A stretch of 50,234 bases of DNA from Nitrospira sp. (lineage in GTDB: Bacteria > Nitrospirota > Nitrospiria > Nitrospirales > Nitrospiraceae): NCBI GenBank assembly GCA_021323395.1, contig JAJONL010000006.1:1-50234 (forward strand), in the 5' to 3' direction. Below are positions 25,062 to 34,870 of the stretch, in pieces. A program made the position numbers and the translations under genes. How positions within the stretch are numbered: the stretch's first letter is position 1; each line of letters opens with the position of its first letter. The notes beneath the pieces are model-generated. The model worked only from the letters and a program-made list of their open reading frames with translations, did no database searches and was not told the origin of the DNA.

Positions 25062-26188
25062 GCTCCCAACAATTCCCGGCACACCAGATCGTGAATCAGC
25101 GGGCGAAAGGTGCGAATGCGCTCGTTGCGTCTCGTGGGATGAACCCTGTTCGAGAGCAACACCACCTCGAGTTCCTGGACTGGATCAATCCATAGCGACG
25201 TGCCGGTATACCCGAGATGGCCGAACGACTCGGGAGCAAACAACGCTCCCGAGGATGACAGCGCCGAGGGGGTATCCCATCCGAAGCCCCAACTGGATTG
25301 CGGAACCGCTTGCTGCCGCGTCGTGAAACACTTGGCCAGGTTGGGCCCCAACAACCCGTCATTCCCTCGCCAGGCCTGTATCCATGCCTGCGCCACCGCG
25401 AGCACCGCTCGTGCCGTCCCAAATAATCCCGCGTGACCGGCTACACCACCCAACGTAAACGCATTTTCATCATGGACCTCCCCGCACAACGTTCTTCCCC
25501 GCCAGGGATCCTCTTCGGTGGGAGCGATCGAAAGCGGCGACTCTGGTGGTTCAGCATGCAGAGTAAGAGGCCCACGCGGCACATAGGTCAGCGGATGGGC
25601 ATCCAGCGGATCGAAGATCCGCCGCCGACAAAACCCGTCGAGCGATTCGCCAGACAGGCGCTCCACACCGAATCCCAGCAGCATAAACCCCAGGTCGCTA
25701 TAGAGGCTACGCGAGCCCTGCTCATACAGGAGATCTTCCTTCGCAATATAGCCCAGCAGGGCCTGGCGGGCGGCAACACTCCCCATAAATCCGGGCTGCG
25801 TTGCCTCGATTGCGGCGATCCGCTCATAATAAGGACGCCACCCCGGAAGGCCTGAGCTGTGCGCCAGCAGCTGACGAATTGTCGCCGCGCCGACCGGACT
25901 GCCTCGGAGTTCCTCAAGGATACGATCGATCGGATCGTCCAGTGTCGCGCGACCACCCTGGATCAAGAGCGCCCAGGCCGTCGTTGTCGCCAGCACCTTG
26001 GTCAGAGAGGCAAGGTCGTAGCACGTGTCGACTGTCACGGCACTACTCGGATCTTGCTGGGAACGACAGCCGGCGGCGCCTTCGTAGACGATCCTACCCC
26101 GCACACGAACCGTGAGCACTGCCCCAGGAAAGGTGCCGTCGTAGACTGCCTCCTGCAGCGCCGACTGAATGGAATCTGAGGATGACAT
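25040..26188 (-). CDS. Serine hydrolase, class C beta-lactamase/esterase family
   Basis: This 382-residue protein has the penicillin-binding/class C beta-lactamase fold. The nucleophile motif SLTK (Ser61-Lys64) is present, YSDLG (about 163) stands in the YxN position, and HLGYTGTSLW provides the third motif. No signal peptide is seen, which argues for a cytoplasmic hydrolase or esterase rather than a resistance enzyme. Members of this group also act on peptidoglycan fragments or amides. It is the last gene of the long series that starts in the dcw cluster, 107 bases after divIVA. The exact substrate is unknown. Confidence 0.85.
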   Translation of the reverse strand: MSSSDSIQSALQEAVYDGTFPGAVLTVRVRGRIVYEGAAGCRSQQDPSSAVTVDTCYDLASLTKVLATTTAWALLIQGGRATLDDPIDRILEELRGSPVGAATIRQLLAHSSGLPGWRPYYERIAAIEATQPGFMGSVAARQALLGYIAKEDLLYEQGSRSLYSDLGFMLLGFGVERLSGESLDGFCRRRIFDPLDAHPLTYVPRGPLTLHAEPPESPLSIAPTEEDPWRGRTLCGEVHDENAFTLGGVAGHAGLFGTARAVLAVAQAWIQAWRGNDGLLGPNLAKCFTTRQQAVPQSSWGFGWDTPSALSSSGALFAPESFGHLGYTGTSLWIDPVQELEVVLLSNRVHPTRRNERIRTFRPLIHDLVCRELLGAQEGRSG

Positions 26189-26295
26189 GGATGGGAGCTA
26201 CATCCTGCTCAGAAGACGAGTGACACAGATCAAGGGGCTCCACCGGCGATTATGTGGGAGTAGACACGAATGGCCGCCAAGAGGACGCAGAAACC

Positions 26296-26808
26296 TTATC
26301 GCGCGGAACTGGATTCGCCGGCCAACTTGCCCTCGACCGACCCAGCATCAGGCTGATAGGCGTCACTCTCTTCAACTTCCAACATGCGCTCGAATGAACG
26401 CAAGGTCGACCGGAAACGCTCGACCATCATCAGGCGTTGTTTCTGCAGGTCTGCCACACCACGCTGCATCTCGGAGAGGCTCACCCGCGCCTGTCGGATA
26501 ATTTCACTCGCCTTCAGCTCCGCTTCCTTGACGATCAAGTCCGCTTCCCGCTGCGCGGACCGCTTCACGTCCTCGGCGATCGTCTGAGCCGAGACTAAGG
26601 TATTGGAGAGCGTCGACTCAGTCCGGCGCAGGTCGGCGACCTGTTGTTCCGTGATGGCCAGCTTGTCACGTAATGCGCTGTTGTCCCGATTCAAATTCTC
26701 AACGGTCAAGGCCAATTCTTCGAGAAATCGGTTGACTTCGTCTCGATCATATCCTCGGAACTTCACCTGGAAGACCATCTGCTGAATGTCGATGGGAGTG
26801 ATTTTCAT
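26296..26808 (-). CDS. divIVA: DivIVA domain protein
   Basis: The protein has 170 residues. The N-terminal membrane-targeting DivIVA motif includes ITPIDIQQMVFQVKFRGYD and EVNRFLEEL. A long coiled coil (about 30-145) follows, then a short polar tail. DivIVA proteins mark curved membrane and organise division or polar growth. The ATG at 26808 has GAGGTG upstream. It lies immediately after yggT, in the same order (ftsZ, pgeF, yggS, proC, yggT, divIVA) seen in many Gram-positive and deep-branching bacteria. Confidence 0.92.
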   Translation of the reverse strand: MKITPIDIQQMVFQVKFRGYDRDEVNRFLEELALTVENLNRDNSALRDKLAITEQQVADLRRTESTLSNTLVSAQTIAEDVKRSAQREADLIVKEAELKASEIIRQARVSLSEMQRGVADLQKQRLMMVERFRSTLRSFERMLEVEESDAYQPDAGSVEGKLAGESSSAR

Positions 26809-26829
26809 ACGACACCTCTTGCCCGACGG

Positions 26830-27126
26830 TTAGTGCATCCGCACGGCGATATCACGTAACGATTGAACCACGGCATACTGCAAAAAGACAAGGATCAGGA
26901 TGGCGATCATCGGAGAGAGATCCATGTTCATGCGCCATCCGACAAAGCGGCGGATCGGCGCGAGCACCGGTTCCGTCGCGCGCTCTAAAAATTGGACGAT
27001 CGGATTCCAAGGATCCGGATTGACCCACGAAATCAACGCGCGGGCGATGATCACCCACATGTAGAGCCACAATACGGTATCCAACACCGTCGCCGTACCC
27101 TGCAGCACATTGCTCATGACAAACAT
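26830..27126 (-). CDS. yggT: YggT family membrane protein
   Basis: The 98-residue protein has two membrane segments (about 10-30 and 70-92), between which lies the family motif RALISWVNPDPWNPIVQFLERATEPVL. YggT proteins are associated with membrane and division functions, but the mechanism is not settled. The ATG at 27126 overlaps the proC stop by one base (TGATG). A second ATG at 27117 is possible. Confidence 0.9.
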   Translation of the reverse strand: MFVMSNVLQGTATVLDTVLWLYMWVIIARALISWVNPDPWNPIVQFLERATEPVLAPIRRFVGWRMNMDLSPMIAILILVFLQYAVVQSLRDIAVRMH

Positions 27127-27944
27127 CAGCGTCCCAACTCCTGTGATCGTTTCGTGGCCGCCTCGACGGCCGCCATTAAACAACTCCGCATGCCCCCGGC
27201 TTCCAACTGATGCAAGCCGGCGATGGTCGTGCCTCCCGGTGAGGCCACCTGATCCTTCAGCCGCGCCGGATGCTCGCCGCTCTCGAGCACCATCCGAGCG
27301 GCGCCCAACACCGTCTGCGCGGCCAGCAACTCCGCCGTCGCGCGCGGCAAACCCATCTTCACTCCGCCGTCGGCCAAGGCTTCGATCGCCACGAATACAT
27401 AAGCAGGCCCGCTGCCGCTCAACCCAGTCACGGCATCCATGAGTCGTTCCTCGACCGACACGACCGACCCCACCGCCTCGAACAGCATTCGCGCCGCGGC
27501 CACATCGTCGGCAGGAAGATCAGCCTGATACGACAAGGCCGTCGCGCCGGCGCGCACCAATGCGGGCGTATTCGGCATGGCTCGGACGATCCCTCTGGAG
27601 GCTGCGATCCGTTCACGAATCCACGCCGTGGTCACGCCGGCCGCAATGGACACGACTAATTTCCCGTCCAGGGCCGGTCCCACGTCGGCGAGCAACGAGG
27701 GCATCGCCTGGGGTTTGACCGCCAGCACCACTATGTCAGCCGCTCGAGCAGCCGCCGTATTGTGGTCATCAACGTGAATGCCGAACCGGGCCTTGAGCAC
27801 ATCTCGGCGAGCGGCAAGGGGGTCCGTCGCAACAATCGAGGCGGACTCGGCAACATGCGCTGCCAGCAATCCGCCGATCAAGGCCTCCGCCATTTGCCCG
27901 CCGCCGAGAAAGGCGATCGATCCTGGCAAGATCCGGTCAGTCAT
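27126..27944 (-). CDS. proC: Pyrroline-5-carboxylate reductase
   Basis: The enzyme performs the last step of proline synthesis, NAD(P)H reduction of pyrroline-5-carboxylate. The protein has 272 residues. The N-terminal Rossmann motif FLGGGQMAEALIGG, the VLAVKPQ strand, RAMPNTPALV, and the C-terminal signature LSGSGPAYVF with SPGGTTIAGLHQLE are all intact. The start at 27944 has GGAG six bases upstream and lies within the end of yggS (8-base overlap). Confidence 0.96.
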   Translation of the reverse strand: MTDRILPGSIAFLGGGQMAEALIGGLLAAHVAESASIVATDPLAARRDVLKARFGIHVDDHNTAAARAADIVVLAVKPQAMPSLLADVGPALDGKLVVSIAAGVTTAWIRERIAASRGIVRAMPNTPALVRAGATALSYQADLPADDVAAARMLFEAVGSVVSVEERLMDAVTGLSGSGPAYVFVAIEALADGGVKMGLPRATAELLAAQTVLGAARMVLESGEHPARLKDQVASPGGTTIAGLHQLEAGGMRSCLMAAVEAATKRSQELGR

Positions 27945-28644
27945 GTCGCGCTCCAAAAATCGCGGTTCCCACTCGTACCCATGTGGCGCCCTCTTCAACG
28001 GCCACCTGATAGTCGTGGGACATACCCATCGACAATTCCTGCATATTAATGTTCGCGCAACCTTGCGCTGTCAACATCTGAGCCAATTCTCGAAGCCGCC
28101 GGAAGTAGGGACGCGCATCCTCTGCCAGGGTACTCGGCGGGGGAATGGTCATCAGACCCCGAATGTCCAGAGATAGAAGTCCATTCAAAGCCGGTAGGGC
28201 CGCAAGCAGAGCTCCCGACTCAAATCCCCCCTTGCTTGCCTCTCCGCCAAGATTCACCTCCAACAGGATACGCTGTCGGAGACCCGCCTCCTGAGCTCGG
28301 CGGCCGATCTCTTCCGCGAGGGCCAAACTGTCGACCGAATGGATCGTCTCAAATCGACCCACGACCGATTTGACCTTGCGCCGTTGTAATCTCCCGATAA
28401 AATGCCATATCACGTCGTCGCGATCCAATGCCTCAATTTTCGGCAAGGCTTCCTGGAGGCGGTTTTCTCCGACATGCCTGATGCCGCCGTCCACAGCCTC
28501 GCGCAGACGTTCGACGGGCACATTTTTGGAGACCGCGATGAGCCGAATGGCCTCCGGAGCTCGCCCCACACGCAGGGCTGCGCTACGGATCTCATCGAGG
28601 ACCAGTCGAACCCGAGCGCCAACCGAACCCGAGGCTACATCCAT
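27937..28644 (-). CDS. yggS: YggS/PROSC family PLP homeostasis protein
   Basis: This 235-residue alanine-racemase-like barrel binds pyridoxal phosphate through the Lys of IAVSKN (about residue 39) and helps balance the cofactor in the cell. HVGENRLQEA, WHFIGRLQRRK, RGLMTIPPP and LSMGMSHDY are characteristic. The ATG at 28644 has GGGAGCG upstream. It lies between pgeF and proC. Confidence 0.95.
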   Translation of the reverse strand: MDVASGSVGARVRLVLDEIRSAALRVGRAPEAIRLIAVSKNVPVERLREAVDGGIRHVGENRLQEALPKIEALDRDDVIWHFIGRLQRRKVKSVVGRFETIHSVDSLALAEEIGRRAQEAGLRQRILLEVNLGGEASKGGFESGALLAALPALNGLLSLDIRGLMTIPPPSTLAEDARPYFRRLRELAQMLTAQGCANINMQELSMGMSHDYQVAVEEGATWVRVGTAIFGARHD

Positions 28645-28764
28645 GTCGCTCCCTAGGCCCTACGCGGTGAATTGGATCAGCACGCTGAAGCCGGTCTCGA
28701 CAGGAAGTCTCATTGCCTGAGGCTAGTCGCATCCATCGATGCGCAGTCGAGCGGCCATGAAGGG

Positions 28765-29505
28765 TTACGGCTTCGGCAGGAGCGCGATTCCGCTGACCAT
28801 CGTCGCCTTCACCACACCTTCGCGACGATAGCTAAAAAACAGGTCGGGATGGCAGATCGTGCAGGCATTCACCGTCGAAATTCGGTCCGCTTGCAATCCC
28901 TCCGCAAGCCCCTGCCGCCGCACAAACGCGCGCAAGTCAAGATGAGCCCTCTCAGTCCCCACCGGCTCAACCACGTCGCGCCAGTCAGGGAACGCCTCAC
29001 GTAACCGCATCAGCACCGGCGCATCCACTTCATAGCAGCAGGGGCCGGCGGACGGGCCGATGGCCATGCGCAGCCTGTCCACAGTGGCACCGAATCGGGC
29101 CACGAGTAACGCCACGGTTTTCGGCACGATCCCGGAGACCGCTCCGCGCCAACCGGCATGCACCGCCGCGACAACCCGCTGCACAGGGTCGTGCAAGAGC
29201 ACCGGAACGCAATCAGCAGTCCGCACGGTCACCATCACGCCAGGCTGATTGGTGACCAGTGCATCCCACCCTCCTTCAAACGACTCTCCCTCCCGAACCG
29301 GCTGATCGAGGACCAGCGCATCAGTTCCATGCACCTGCCGGACCGACAAGACGACGGTTGCGGCACCGCGGTCCCCATGTCTGCGCGAGGCCGCGAACGA
29401 ACGACCCGGCGTCATCGAAAGAGACGACCACCGGGTCCCGAAGAAGTGGTCTATACCATCCGGGCTCGGCGCAAAGGAGGGAACAGTAATCTCCGCTGAC
29501 GCCAT
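28765..29505 (-). CDS. pgeF: Polyphenol oxidase/purine nucleosidase family protein (YfiH)
   Basis: The protein has 246 residues. The metal-binding His and Cys lie in VRTADCVPVLLHD and AAVHAGWRG, with a conserved C-terminal NACTICHPDLFFSYRREG segment. The family is linked to peptidoglycan editing in Escherichia coli (PgeF) and to purine nucleoside cleavage in others; which applies here cannot be read from sequence. Start ATG 29505 has GAGAGGA upstream; a GTG at 29520 is less likely. It is the first gene after ftsZ. Confidence 0.92.
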   Translation of the reverse strand: MASAEITVPSFAPSPDGIDHFFGTRWSSLSMTPGRSFAASRRHGDRGAATVVLSVRQVHGTDALVLDQPVREGESFEGGWDALVTNQPGVMVTVRTADCVPVLLHDPVQRVVAAVHAGWRGAVSGIVPKTVALLVARFGATVDRLRMAIGPSAGPCCYEVDAPVLMRLREAFPDWRDVVEPVGTERAHLDLRAFVRRQGLAEGLQADRISTVNACTICHPDLFFSYRREGVVKATMVSGIALLPKP

Positions 29506-29538
29506 CGTGTCCTCTCTCACCGATGAAGGAGCCGGCCT

Positions 29539-30738
29539 TTAGTCGGTCTGCTTCCGCAGGAAGGTCGGCACATCCCACTCATCATCACCGACGACCGCCA
29601 CCCGTTCTACCGCTTCCCGCTGTTCGCCCATTCGCCGTAGGAAGGTCGGTCGGTCCAGATCTTTATGGGGACGATCAGATCCTGCCGCCTGCACCCCCGT
29701 CAACACCTGTTGTGCGGGGCGTCCGTTGGGAGTCCTGGCTGCGGTGCGCTCCGGGATCGCCGGGCGGGCGGGCGGCGCGTCTTCCCGCTCAAATCCTGTC
29801 GCGATGACTGTCACGATCAGGTCGTCGCCGATCTCCGGATTGATGACCTGTCCGACGATGATGTTCGCCTCGGCGTCCGCAGCATGTTGTACGATCGAGG
29901 CCGCTTCTTCCACTTCATGCAGCGACATGTTCGGTCCGCCTGTGATATTCAGTAGCACCCCTCGCGCGCCTTCCACGCTGCCTTCTTCGAGCAACGGGCT
30001 GCAGATCGCTTGATTCGCCGCATCCTGGGCTCGATTGGCGCCACGCCCGATGCCCATACCCATGACCGCCCGTCCTGTGTGGGCCATGATGGTCCGCACG
30101 TCGGCAAAGTCGACATTCACCAACCCCGTAGTCGTGATCACATCGGCGATGCCTTGAATGGCTTGGCGCAACACGTCGTCCGCCACCTTGAACGCATCCA
30201 GCAACGGAGTGGCTTTGTCGACGATGCCGAGCAACCGTTGATTCGGAATAATCAGCAGTGTGTCGACATGCCGACCGAGATCACGGATGCCTTCTTCGGC
30301 ATGGCTCATCCGTCGGTGGCCTTCGTACTGAAAGGGTTTCGTGACGACGGCGACCGTCAGGATTCCCAACTCACGCGCGATGCTCGCCACAATCGGCGCG
30401 GCCCCGGTGCCGGTGCCGCCGCCCATGCCGGCGGTGACGAAGACCATGTCGGCTCCGACTAAACTCTCGCGAATCTCATCCTTGCTTTCCAGCGCGGCGT
30501 CGCGCCCGACCTCAGGCTTGGCGCCGGCGCCGAGCCCGCGAGTCCGCTCCGGCCCGATCTGAATTTTATAGGAGGCGTGGGACCGCTCCAGCGCCTGCAC
30601 GTCCGTATTGGCGGCCACGAAATCGACCCGGCACAATCCGCCGGTAATCATGGTATTGACGGCATTGCAACCGGCCCCTCCCACACCGATCACCTTGATG
30701 CGGACGGGTGATTGAGGCTCTTCTTGAAATGAAAACAT
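29539..30738 (-). CDS. ftsZ: Cell division protein FtsZ
   Basis: The 399-residue tubulin-like GTPase forms the division ring. The N-terminal [13 protein letters not shown], the GTP-binding [10 protein letters not shown] (about 108-117) and the [11 protein letters not shown] synergy-loop region are intact. A proline- and arginine-rich linker (about 320-360) follows. The C-terminus has the conserved peptide PTFLRK (391-396), which binds FtsA or other tethers, and a second copy, PTFLRR (364-369), 27 residues earlier. The ATG has GGGAGGTG upstream. It lies 54 bases after ftsA. Confidence 0.98.
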   Translation of the reverse strand: MFSFQEEPQSPVRIKVIGVGGAGCNAVNTMITGGLCRVDFVAANTDVQALERSHASYKIQIGPERTRGLGAGAKPEVGRDAALESKDEIRESLVGADMVFVTAGMGGGTGTGAAPIVASIARELGILTVAVVTKPFQYEGHRRMSHAEEGIRDLGRHVDTLLIIPNQRLLGIVDKATPLLDAFKVADDVLRQAIQGIADVITTTGLVNVDFADVRTIMAHTGRAVMGMGIGRGANRAQDAANQAICSPLLEEGSVEGARGVLLNITGGPNMSLHEVEEAASIVQHAADAEANIIVGQVINPEIGDDLIVTVIATGFEREDAPPARPAIPERTAARTPNGRPAQQVLTGVQAAGSDRPHKDLDRPTFLRRMGEQREAVERVAVVGDDEWDVPTFLRKQTD

Positions 30739-30792
30739 CGTGGCACCTCCCTTGACGATGGCGCGGATACAGCTTCATGCCGCCCGCGACAG

Positions 30793-32037
30793 TTAGAAAA
30801 ACTCGAACATCCACGATCGCATGCGATCGAACACTTTCCCCAAGCCTTTGCCGTGTCGAATGCCGGCCGCTTCCAAATTGTCGGCATGCTGGCGCGCGTG
30901 CAGCAGGAGTCCGACGCCGGTCGCATGCATCGGATTGCTCACGATATCGCGTAACCCGCCGATGCCCGTCGGCATGCCCCGTCGGGCCGGCAGGTTTAAC
31001 CCTCGCTCCGCCGCATCGGGCATGCCCTCCAACAATGACGTGCCGCCGGTAATGACGACCCCGGCGCCCAACATGCCTTCGTAGCCGGCTCGCACGATTT
31101 CACGTTTGACCAGATCGAACATTTCTTCGACCCGCGGTTCGAGGATCTCGGCGATATCACGGCGCGTGAACTGCCGGGGCGGACGGTCGCCGACGGACGG
31201 GACCTCGACCATCTGGTGTCCGTGCACCAGTTCGGTACGGGCAATCCCGTGCTGCACTTTGATTTTTTCCGCATCGGTTTGCGAGGTCAATAAACCGATC
31301 GCCAGATCTTTGGTCAGATTCTGTCCACCGATCGGCAGCACCGCCGTGTGCCTGATGCTCCCGTCGAGAAAGATCGCCAAATCAGTCGTGCCGCCACCCA
31401 GGTCCACCATGGCCACTCCCAACTCGCGCTCCTCCGCGCTGAGCACGGCTTCGCTCGACGCGAGCGGCTGCAGGATAATGTCCACCACATCGAGTCCCGC
31501 GCGATTCACACTCTTGATGATGTTCTGCGCGGAGGTGACGGCTCCCGTAATCACATGGACATTCACTTCGAGTCGATTGCCCGACATGCCCAATGGCTCG
31601 CGCACACCCTCTTGGTCATCGACCATGAATTCGCGCGGCAACACGTGGAGGATGCGCCGTTCGTGCGGAATCACCGCCAGGGTCCGCGCGCTTTCCACGG
31701 CGCGGCTGATGTCGTCTCGCGTGACCTCCTGCTTCTTGAGGGCGACGACGCCCTTGAGATTTTCACCGGAAATATGACTCCCGGCGATGCCGGTATAGAC
31801 GGAATTGATCTGCACAGCCGCCATGAGTTCCGCCTCTTCCACCGCCTTCTTGATCGACTCCACTGTACTCTCGATATTGACCACCACACCCTTGCGAAGC
31901 CCGCGCGAGGCACAGGAGCCGACACCGATGATGTTCAGCGGGCCCTCATCCGGCACTTCGGCGACAATCGCACAAATCTTGGTGGTCCCGATGTCGAGGC
32001 CGACCAGGATATGATCCCGCTTAGACACTCGGCTCAC
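30793..32037 (-). CDS. ftsA: Cell division protein FtsA
   Basis: The 414-residue actin-like ATPase ties FtsZ filaments to the membrane. LVGLDIGTTKI (phosphate 1), VDLGGGTTDLAIF (phosphate 2) and VITGGTSLLEG (adenosine) are conserved. The C-terminal amphipathic helix (FDRMRSWMFEFF) needed for membrane contact is present. The GTG start at 32037 overlaps the ftsQ stop (GTGA), so coupling is likely. Confidence 0.97.
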   Translation of the reverse strand: MSRVSKRDHILVGLDIGTTKICAIVAEVPDEGPLNIIGVGSCASRGLRKGVVVNIESTVESIKKAVEEAELMAAVQINSVYTGIAGSHISGENLKGVVALKKQEVTRDDISRAVESARTLAVIPHERRILHVLPREFMVDDQEGVREPLGMSGNRLEVNVHVITGAVTSAQNIIKSVNRAGLDVVDIILQPLASSEAVLSAEERELGVAMVDLGGGTTDLAIFLDGSIRHTAVLPIGGQNLTKDLAIGLLTSQTDAEKIKVQHGIARTELVHGHQMVEVPSVGDRPPRQFTRRDIAEILEPRVEEMFDLVKREIVRAGYEGMLGAGVVITGGTSLLEGMPDAAERGLNLPARRGMPTGIGGLRDIVSNPMHATGVGLLLHARQHADNLEAAGIRHGKGLGKVFDRMRSWMFEFF

Positions 32038-32906
32038 CCCCTTCCTCGAACAATGACGCGGTCGGCGAAGCGAAGATCGATTTCATTCGTCCTCGCCCCC
32101 TCGCCGTCAAAAGCCACGTCGTGCAGCGCAGGCCGCATCTTCAGAAACCGAGACCATTGTTGATCCATGGACGCCTCGCTGAACTGGAAGGTCACGCCCT
32201 GCACGACCACGACCAGATTATTCAAATTGCTGACATTGATGTCGGGGCGTCCCCCTGTCGTCTGGCTCACCAGGCGAGCCAAGTTTGCGCCGACATGGAC
32301 CGCGCGACGATCCTCCGGTTTCCCCTGCACGAGCCGCTTCCCATCGACGCCAGATAAGATCGGCAACGAGGGATCGTCCGTCGAACCCAGATGTGCCAGT
32401 AAGAACCCTTCCGCATCCGTCAGAAGATTTTCGGTCACGGTGCGCACGACCGCGGCCGGCTCCCGTTCGACGATTTCGATGTGAATGTCATGGAGCGGCT
32501 TCAACGTCACCGTCGCGTCCTTGATCCAGGGATGGGACCGGATCCGTTCCGCCAACCAGGAGGGGTTGATGGAATACAGCGCGGTATCGGGCTTCAGCGC
32601 CAGCCGGCCGAGGACTTCTTTTCTCGTCACATGGTGCAAACCATTCACAGAGACCGAACGCACCAGAAACCATTCTCGCGTGATCGGGCCCAGTTCGCGG
32701 GCCAAGACGAACAGGCCGGAACAACCCCCGACCAGCACCGTCACCGTCGCGACGACCCGCAGGGAGATCAACAACCCCCGCCCCAATCGCGACCAGTACC
32801 CGCGCGCCACGCCGCCTCGGTCCCGCTTGTAGGGAGACTCCGACCGCGCGTTGGCCCGCGGGTTCTCTTTTTTTGCGCGTGCTGTGCGGCGCCATTGCAG
32901 AGCCAT
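32034..32906 (-). CDS. ftsQ: Cell division protein FtsQ
   Basis: The 290-residue bitopic protein has a basic cytoplasmic N-terminus of about 45 residues and one membrane segment (about 47-70, LLISLRVVATVTVLVGG). A POTRA domain (about 80-150, VSVNGLHHVTRKEVLGRL) and the FtsQ beta domain follow in the periplasm. It links early and late divisome proteins. The ATG at 32906 has GAGGTAACG upstream and follows ddl by two bases. Confidence 0.93.
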   Translation of the reverse strand: MALQWRRTARAKKENPRANARSESPYKRDRGGVARGYWSRLGRGLLISLRVVATVTVLVGGCSGLFVLARELGPITREWFLVRSVSVNGLHHVTRKEVLGRLALKPDTALYSINPSWLAERIRSHPWIKDATVTLKPLHDIHIEIVEREPAAVVRTVTENLLTDAEGFLLAHLGSTDDPSLPILSGVDGKRLVQGKPEDRRAVHVGANLARLVSQTTGGRPDINVSNLNNLVVVVQGVTFQFSEASMDQQWSRFLKMRPALHDVAFDGEGARTNEIDLRFADRVIVRGRG

Positions 32907-32908
32907 CG

Positions 32909-33892
32909 TTACCTCACCGCTCGAAACGAGCCGCTTCCTGCTCGCTCGATAGCAGACTGGAGAATCCGTTCCGTCAAGGCGTCATAGGAGAGACCGGCCT
33001 TACCCGCCGCCATCGGCAAGAGACTCGTCTCCGTCATTCCCGGCACCGTGTTGATTTCCAGCACAAAGGGCTTCCCCTTCGGCGTAATGCGAAAATCGAC
33101 GCGTGCGGCTCCATTGCATCCCAGCACTTGATAGGTCTTGATCGCTACTTGCTTGATTTGGCGAGTCATCGCAGCCGACAGGGGTGCCGGGCAGAGGTAC
33201 TGCGTCCGGCCTTTCTCGTACTTGGCGGAAAAATCGTAGAATCCGTCGGGAGCGACAATTTCTACGGCGGGCAGGCCGGTCACCGTTCCATCAGCTCCAC
33301 CCAACAACGAAACGGTAACTTCGTGTCCGGGGACAAAGGCCTCGACCATCGCCTCCGCGTCGTACTGATGCGCCAGGCTGAGGGCCTCTTTCCACTGGGA
33401 GGGTTGGCGAACGATGGTCACACCGATCGTGGATCCTTGACTCGCCGGCTTGACGACCACGGGCAGTTTCAACTTGTACGCGCTGAGAATGCGCCCGAGG
33501 GTCGGAGCCGTCCTCCGCAGCACCACCGCCCCTTTGGGAACGGGAATGCCCTCAGCAGCCAGTTGCGTCTTAGTCGCCACCTTGTGCATACCGATGGCGC
33601 TGGCCCGCACCCCGGATCCCGTATAAGGAATACCCAGCGTCTCCAAAAAACCTTGAATTGAACCATCTTCTCCGCCTGGGCCGTGTAGAGCCAGGAACGC
33701 CATCTCGACCCTCTGCTCTTGCATCGATTGGGTCAGCGCCGGACCGACATCGATGGCCACCGCATCGTAGCCACTTCGTACCAGTGAGCGATATACGGCC
33801 TCGCCGGTCTTCAGCGACACCTCACGCTCCGAAGATTGGCCGCCCATCAGCACTCCGATTTTTGCGCGAGTCAATGGTTTACGTTCCGTCAC
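32909..33892 (-). CDS. ddl: D-alanine-D-alanine ligase
   Basis: This ATP-grasp enzyme makes the D-Ala-D-Ala dipeptide for MurF. KIGVLMGGQSSEREVSL is the family start region. GPGGEDGSIQG, the ATP-binding VVVKPASQGSTIGV and the metal-binding EINTVPGMT are intact. I chose GTG 33892 (327 residues) because AAGGA lies 8 bases upstream. A TTG at 33919 overlaps the murB stop (TTGA) and would add nine residues. Confidence 0.95.
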   Translation of the reverse strand: MTERKPLTRAKIGVLMGGQSSEREVSLKTGEAVYRSLVRSGYDAVAIDVGPALTQSMQEQRVEMAFLALHGPGGEDGSIQGFLETLGIPYTGSGVRASAIGMHKVATKTQLAAEGIPVPKGAVVLRRTAPTLGRILSAYKLKLPVVVKPASQGSTIGVTIVRQPSQWKEALSLAHQYDAEAMVEAFVPGHEVTVSLLGGADGTVTGLPAVEIVAPDGFYDFSAKYEKGRTQYLCPAPLSAAMTRQIKQVAIKTYQVLGCNGAARVDFRITPKGKPFVLEINTVPGMTETSLLPMAAGKAGLSYDALTERILQSAIERAGSGSFRAVR

Positions 33893-33915
33893 AGCCCTGT
33901 CCTTCCTCGACTTCG

Positions 33916-34851
33916 TCAAGCCTGGCCCACAACTTTCAGTTCCAATTCCAGGGTGATACCTGACTGTTTCTTCACGGCCGCTCGCACCTTCTTTATGAGG
34001 GTCACCACATCCCCGGCTCGCGCGTGGCCGACGTTGACCACGAAGTTCGCATGTTTTTCGGACACCTGGGCGTCCCCGACACGGACACCCTTCAACCCCG
34101 CCGCTTCCACCAGACGGCCGGCTGAATCATGCGGAGGATTCTTGAAGACGCAGCCGGCGCTCGGCAACGTCAACGGCTGGGTGTCCTTGCGATACTGCAA
34201 ATATTCCTTCACGGTTTTTTCAACCCGTCCATGCTCACCGGGCTTCAACTGCAACCAGACTCCGACGACGATACCGCGAGGCAGGTGGGCCCGCCGATAG
34301 CTGAACGGGATATCGGCGGCCGGAATGTCGCGCATCCGACCGCGGAGGTCGAGCAAACGGACGGCTTTCACTGAATCCTTCATTTCCCCCAGCCGCGTAC
34401 CCGCGTTCATCACGACGCAACCGGCGACGGTACCCGGTATTCCCGCCCCCCACTCCAACCCGGTCAACGACCGGCGGACCGCATACCCGATCAAGGTCGG
34501 CATTCCCACGCCCCCTTCCGCATAGAGCACATGGCCCGGCTCCTGGCGAATGGCCTTGAATTTTTTCAGACTGACCACGATCCCGCTGATGCCGCCGTCC
34601 CGAATCAAGAGATTCGTCCCGCCCACGACGAAGGTCGGAATGTTTTCAGCGCGCGCCTGTGCCATCACCCGACGGAGGTCCTCCACATCCGCCGGTTCGA
34701 TGAGCACCTCCGCTGGTCCACCGATGCGGAAGGAAGTATACGATTGCAACGACGCTCCATAGCTGACCGTGCCTCGCACTCCCTGAAGTATGCGCGCCCA
34801 GTCCTTTTTGTTTCTCGCCGGCGGCTGCTTGCTCTTCGCACCTGGCTCCAT
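33916..34851 (-). CDS. murB: UDP-N-acetylenolpyruvoylglucosamine reductase
   Basis: MurB is a flavoenzyme that reduces the enolpyruvyl group to give UDP-MurNAc. The protein has 311 residues from ATG 34851 with GAGGG upstream; a TTG at 34890 would overlap murC. The FAD-binding VVGGTNLLIRDGG and GIPGTVAG motifs are conserved. The proton-donor position, Ser in Escherichia coli, reads Cys here (SAGCVFKNP), a substitution common in the type II form. The C-terminal SEKHANFVVN is typical of type II MurB. Confidence 0.95.
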   Translation of the reverse strand: MEPGAKSKQPPARNKKDWARILQGVRGTVSYGASLQSYTSFRIGGPAEVLIEPADVEDLRRVMAQARAENIPTFVVGGTNLLIRDGGISGIVVSLKKFKAIRQEPGHVLYAEGGVGMPTLIGYAVRRSLTGLEWGAGIPGTVAGCVVMNAGTRLGEMKDSVKAVRLLDLRGRMRDIPAADIPFSYRRAHLPRGIVVGVWLQLKPGEHGRVEKTVKEYLQYRKDTQPLTLPSAGCVFKNPPHDSAGRLVEAAGLKGVRVGDAQVSEKHANFVVNVGHARAGDVVTLIKKVRAAVKKQSGITLELELKVVGQA

Positions 34852-34870
34852 TTCGGCCCTCGCAGTCTGC

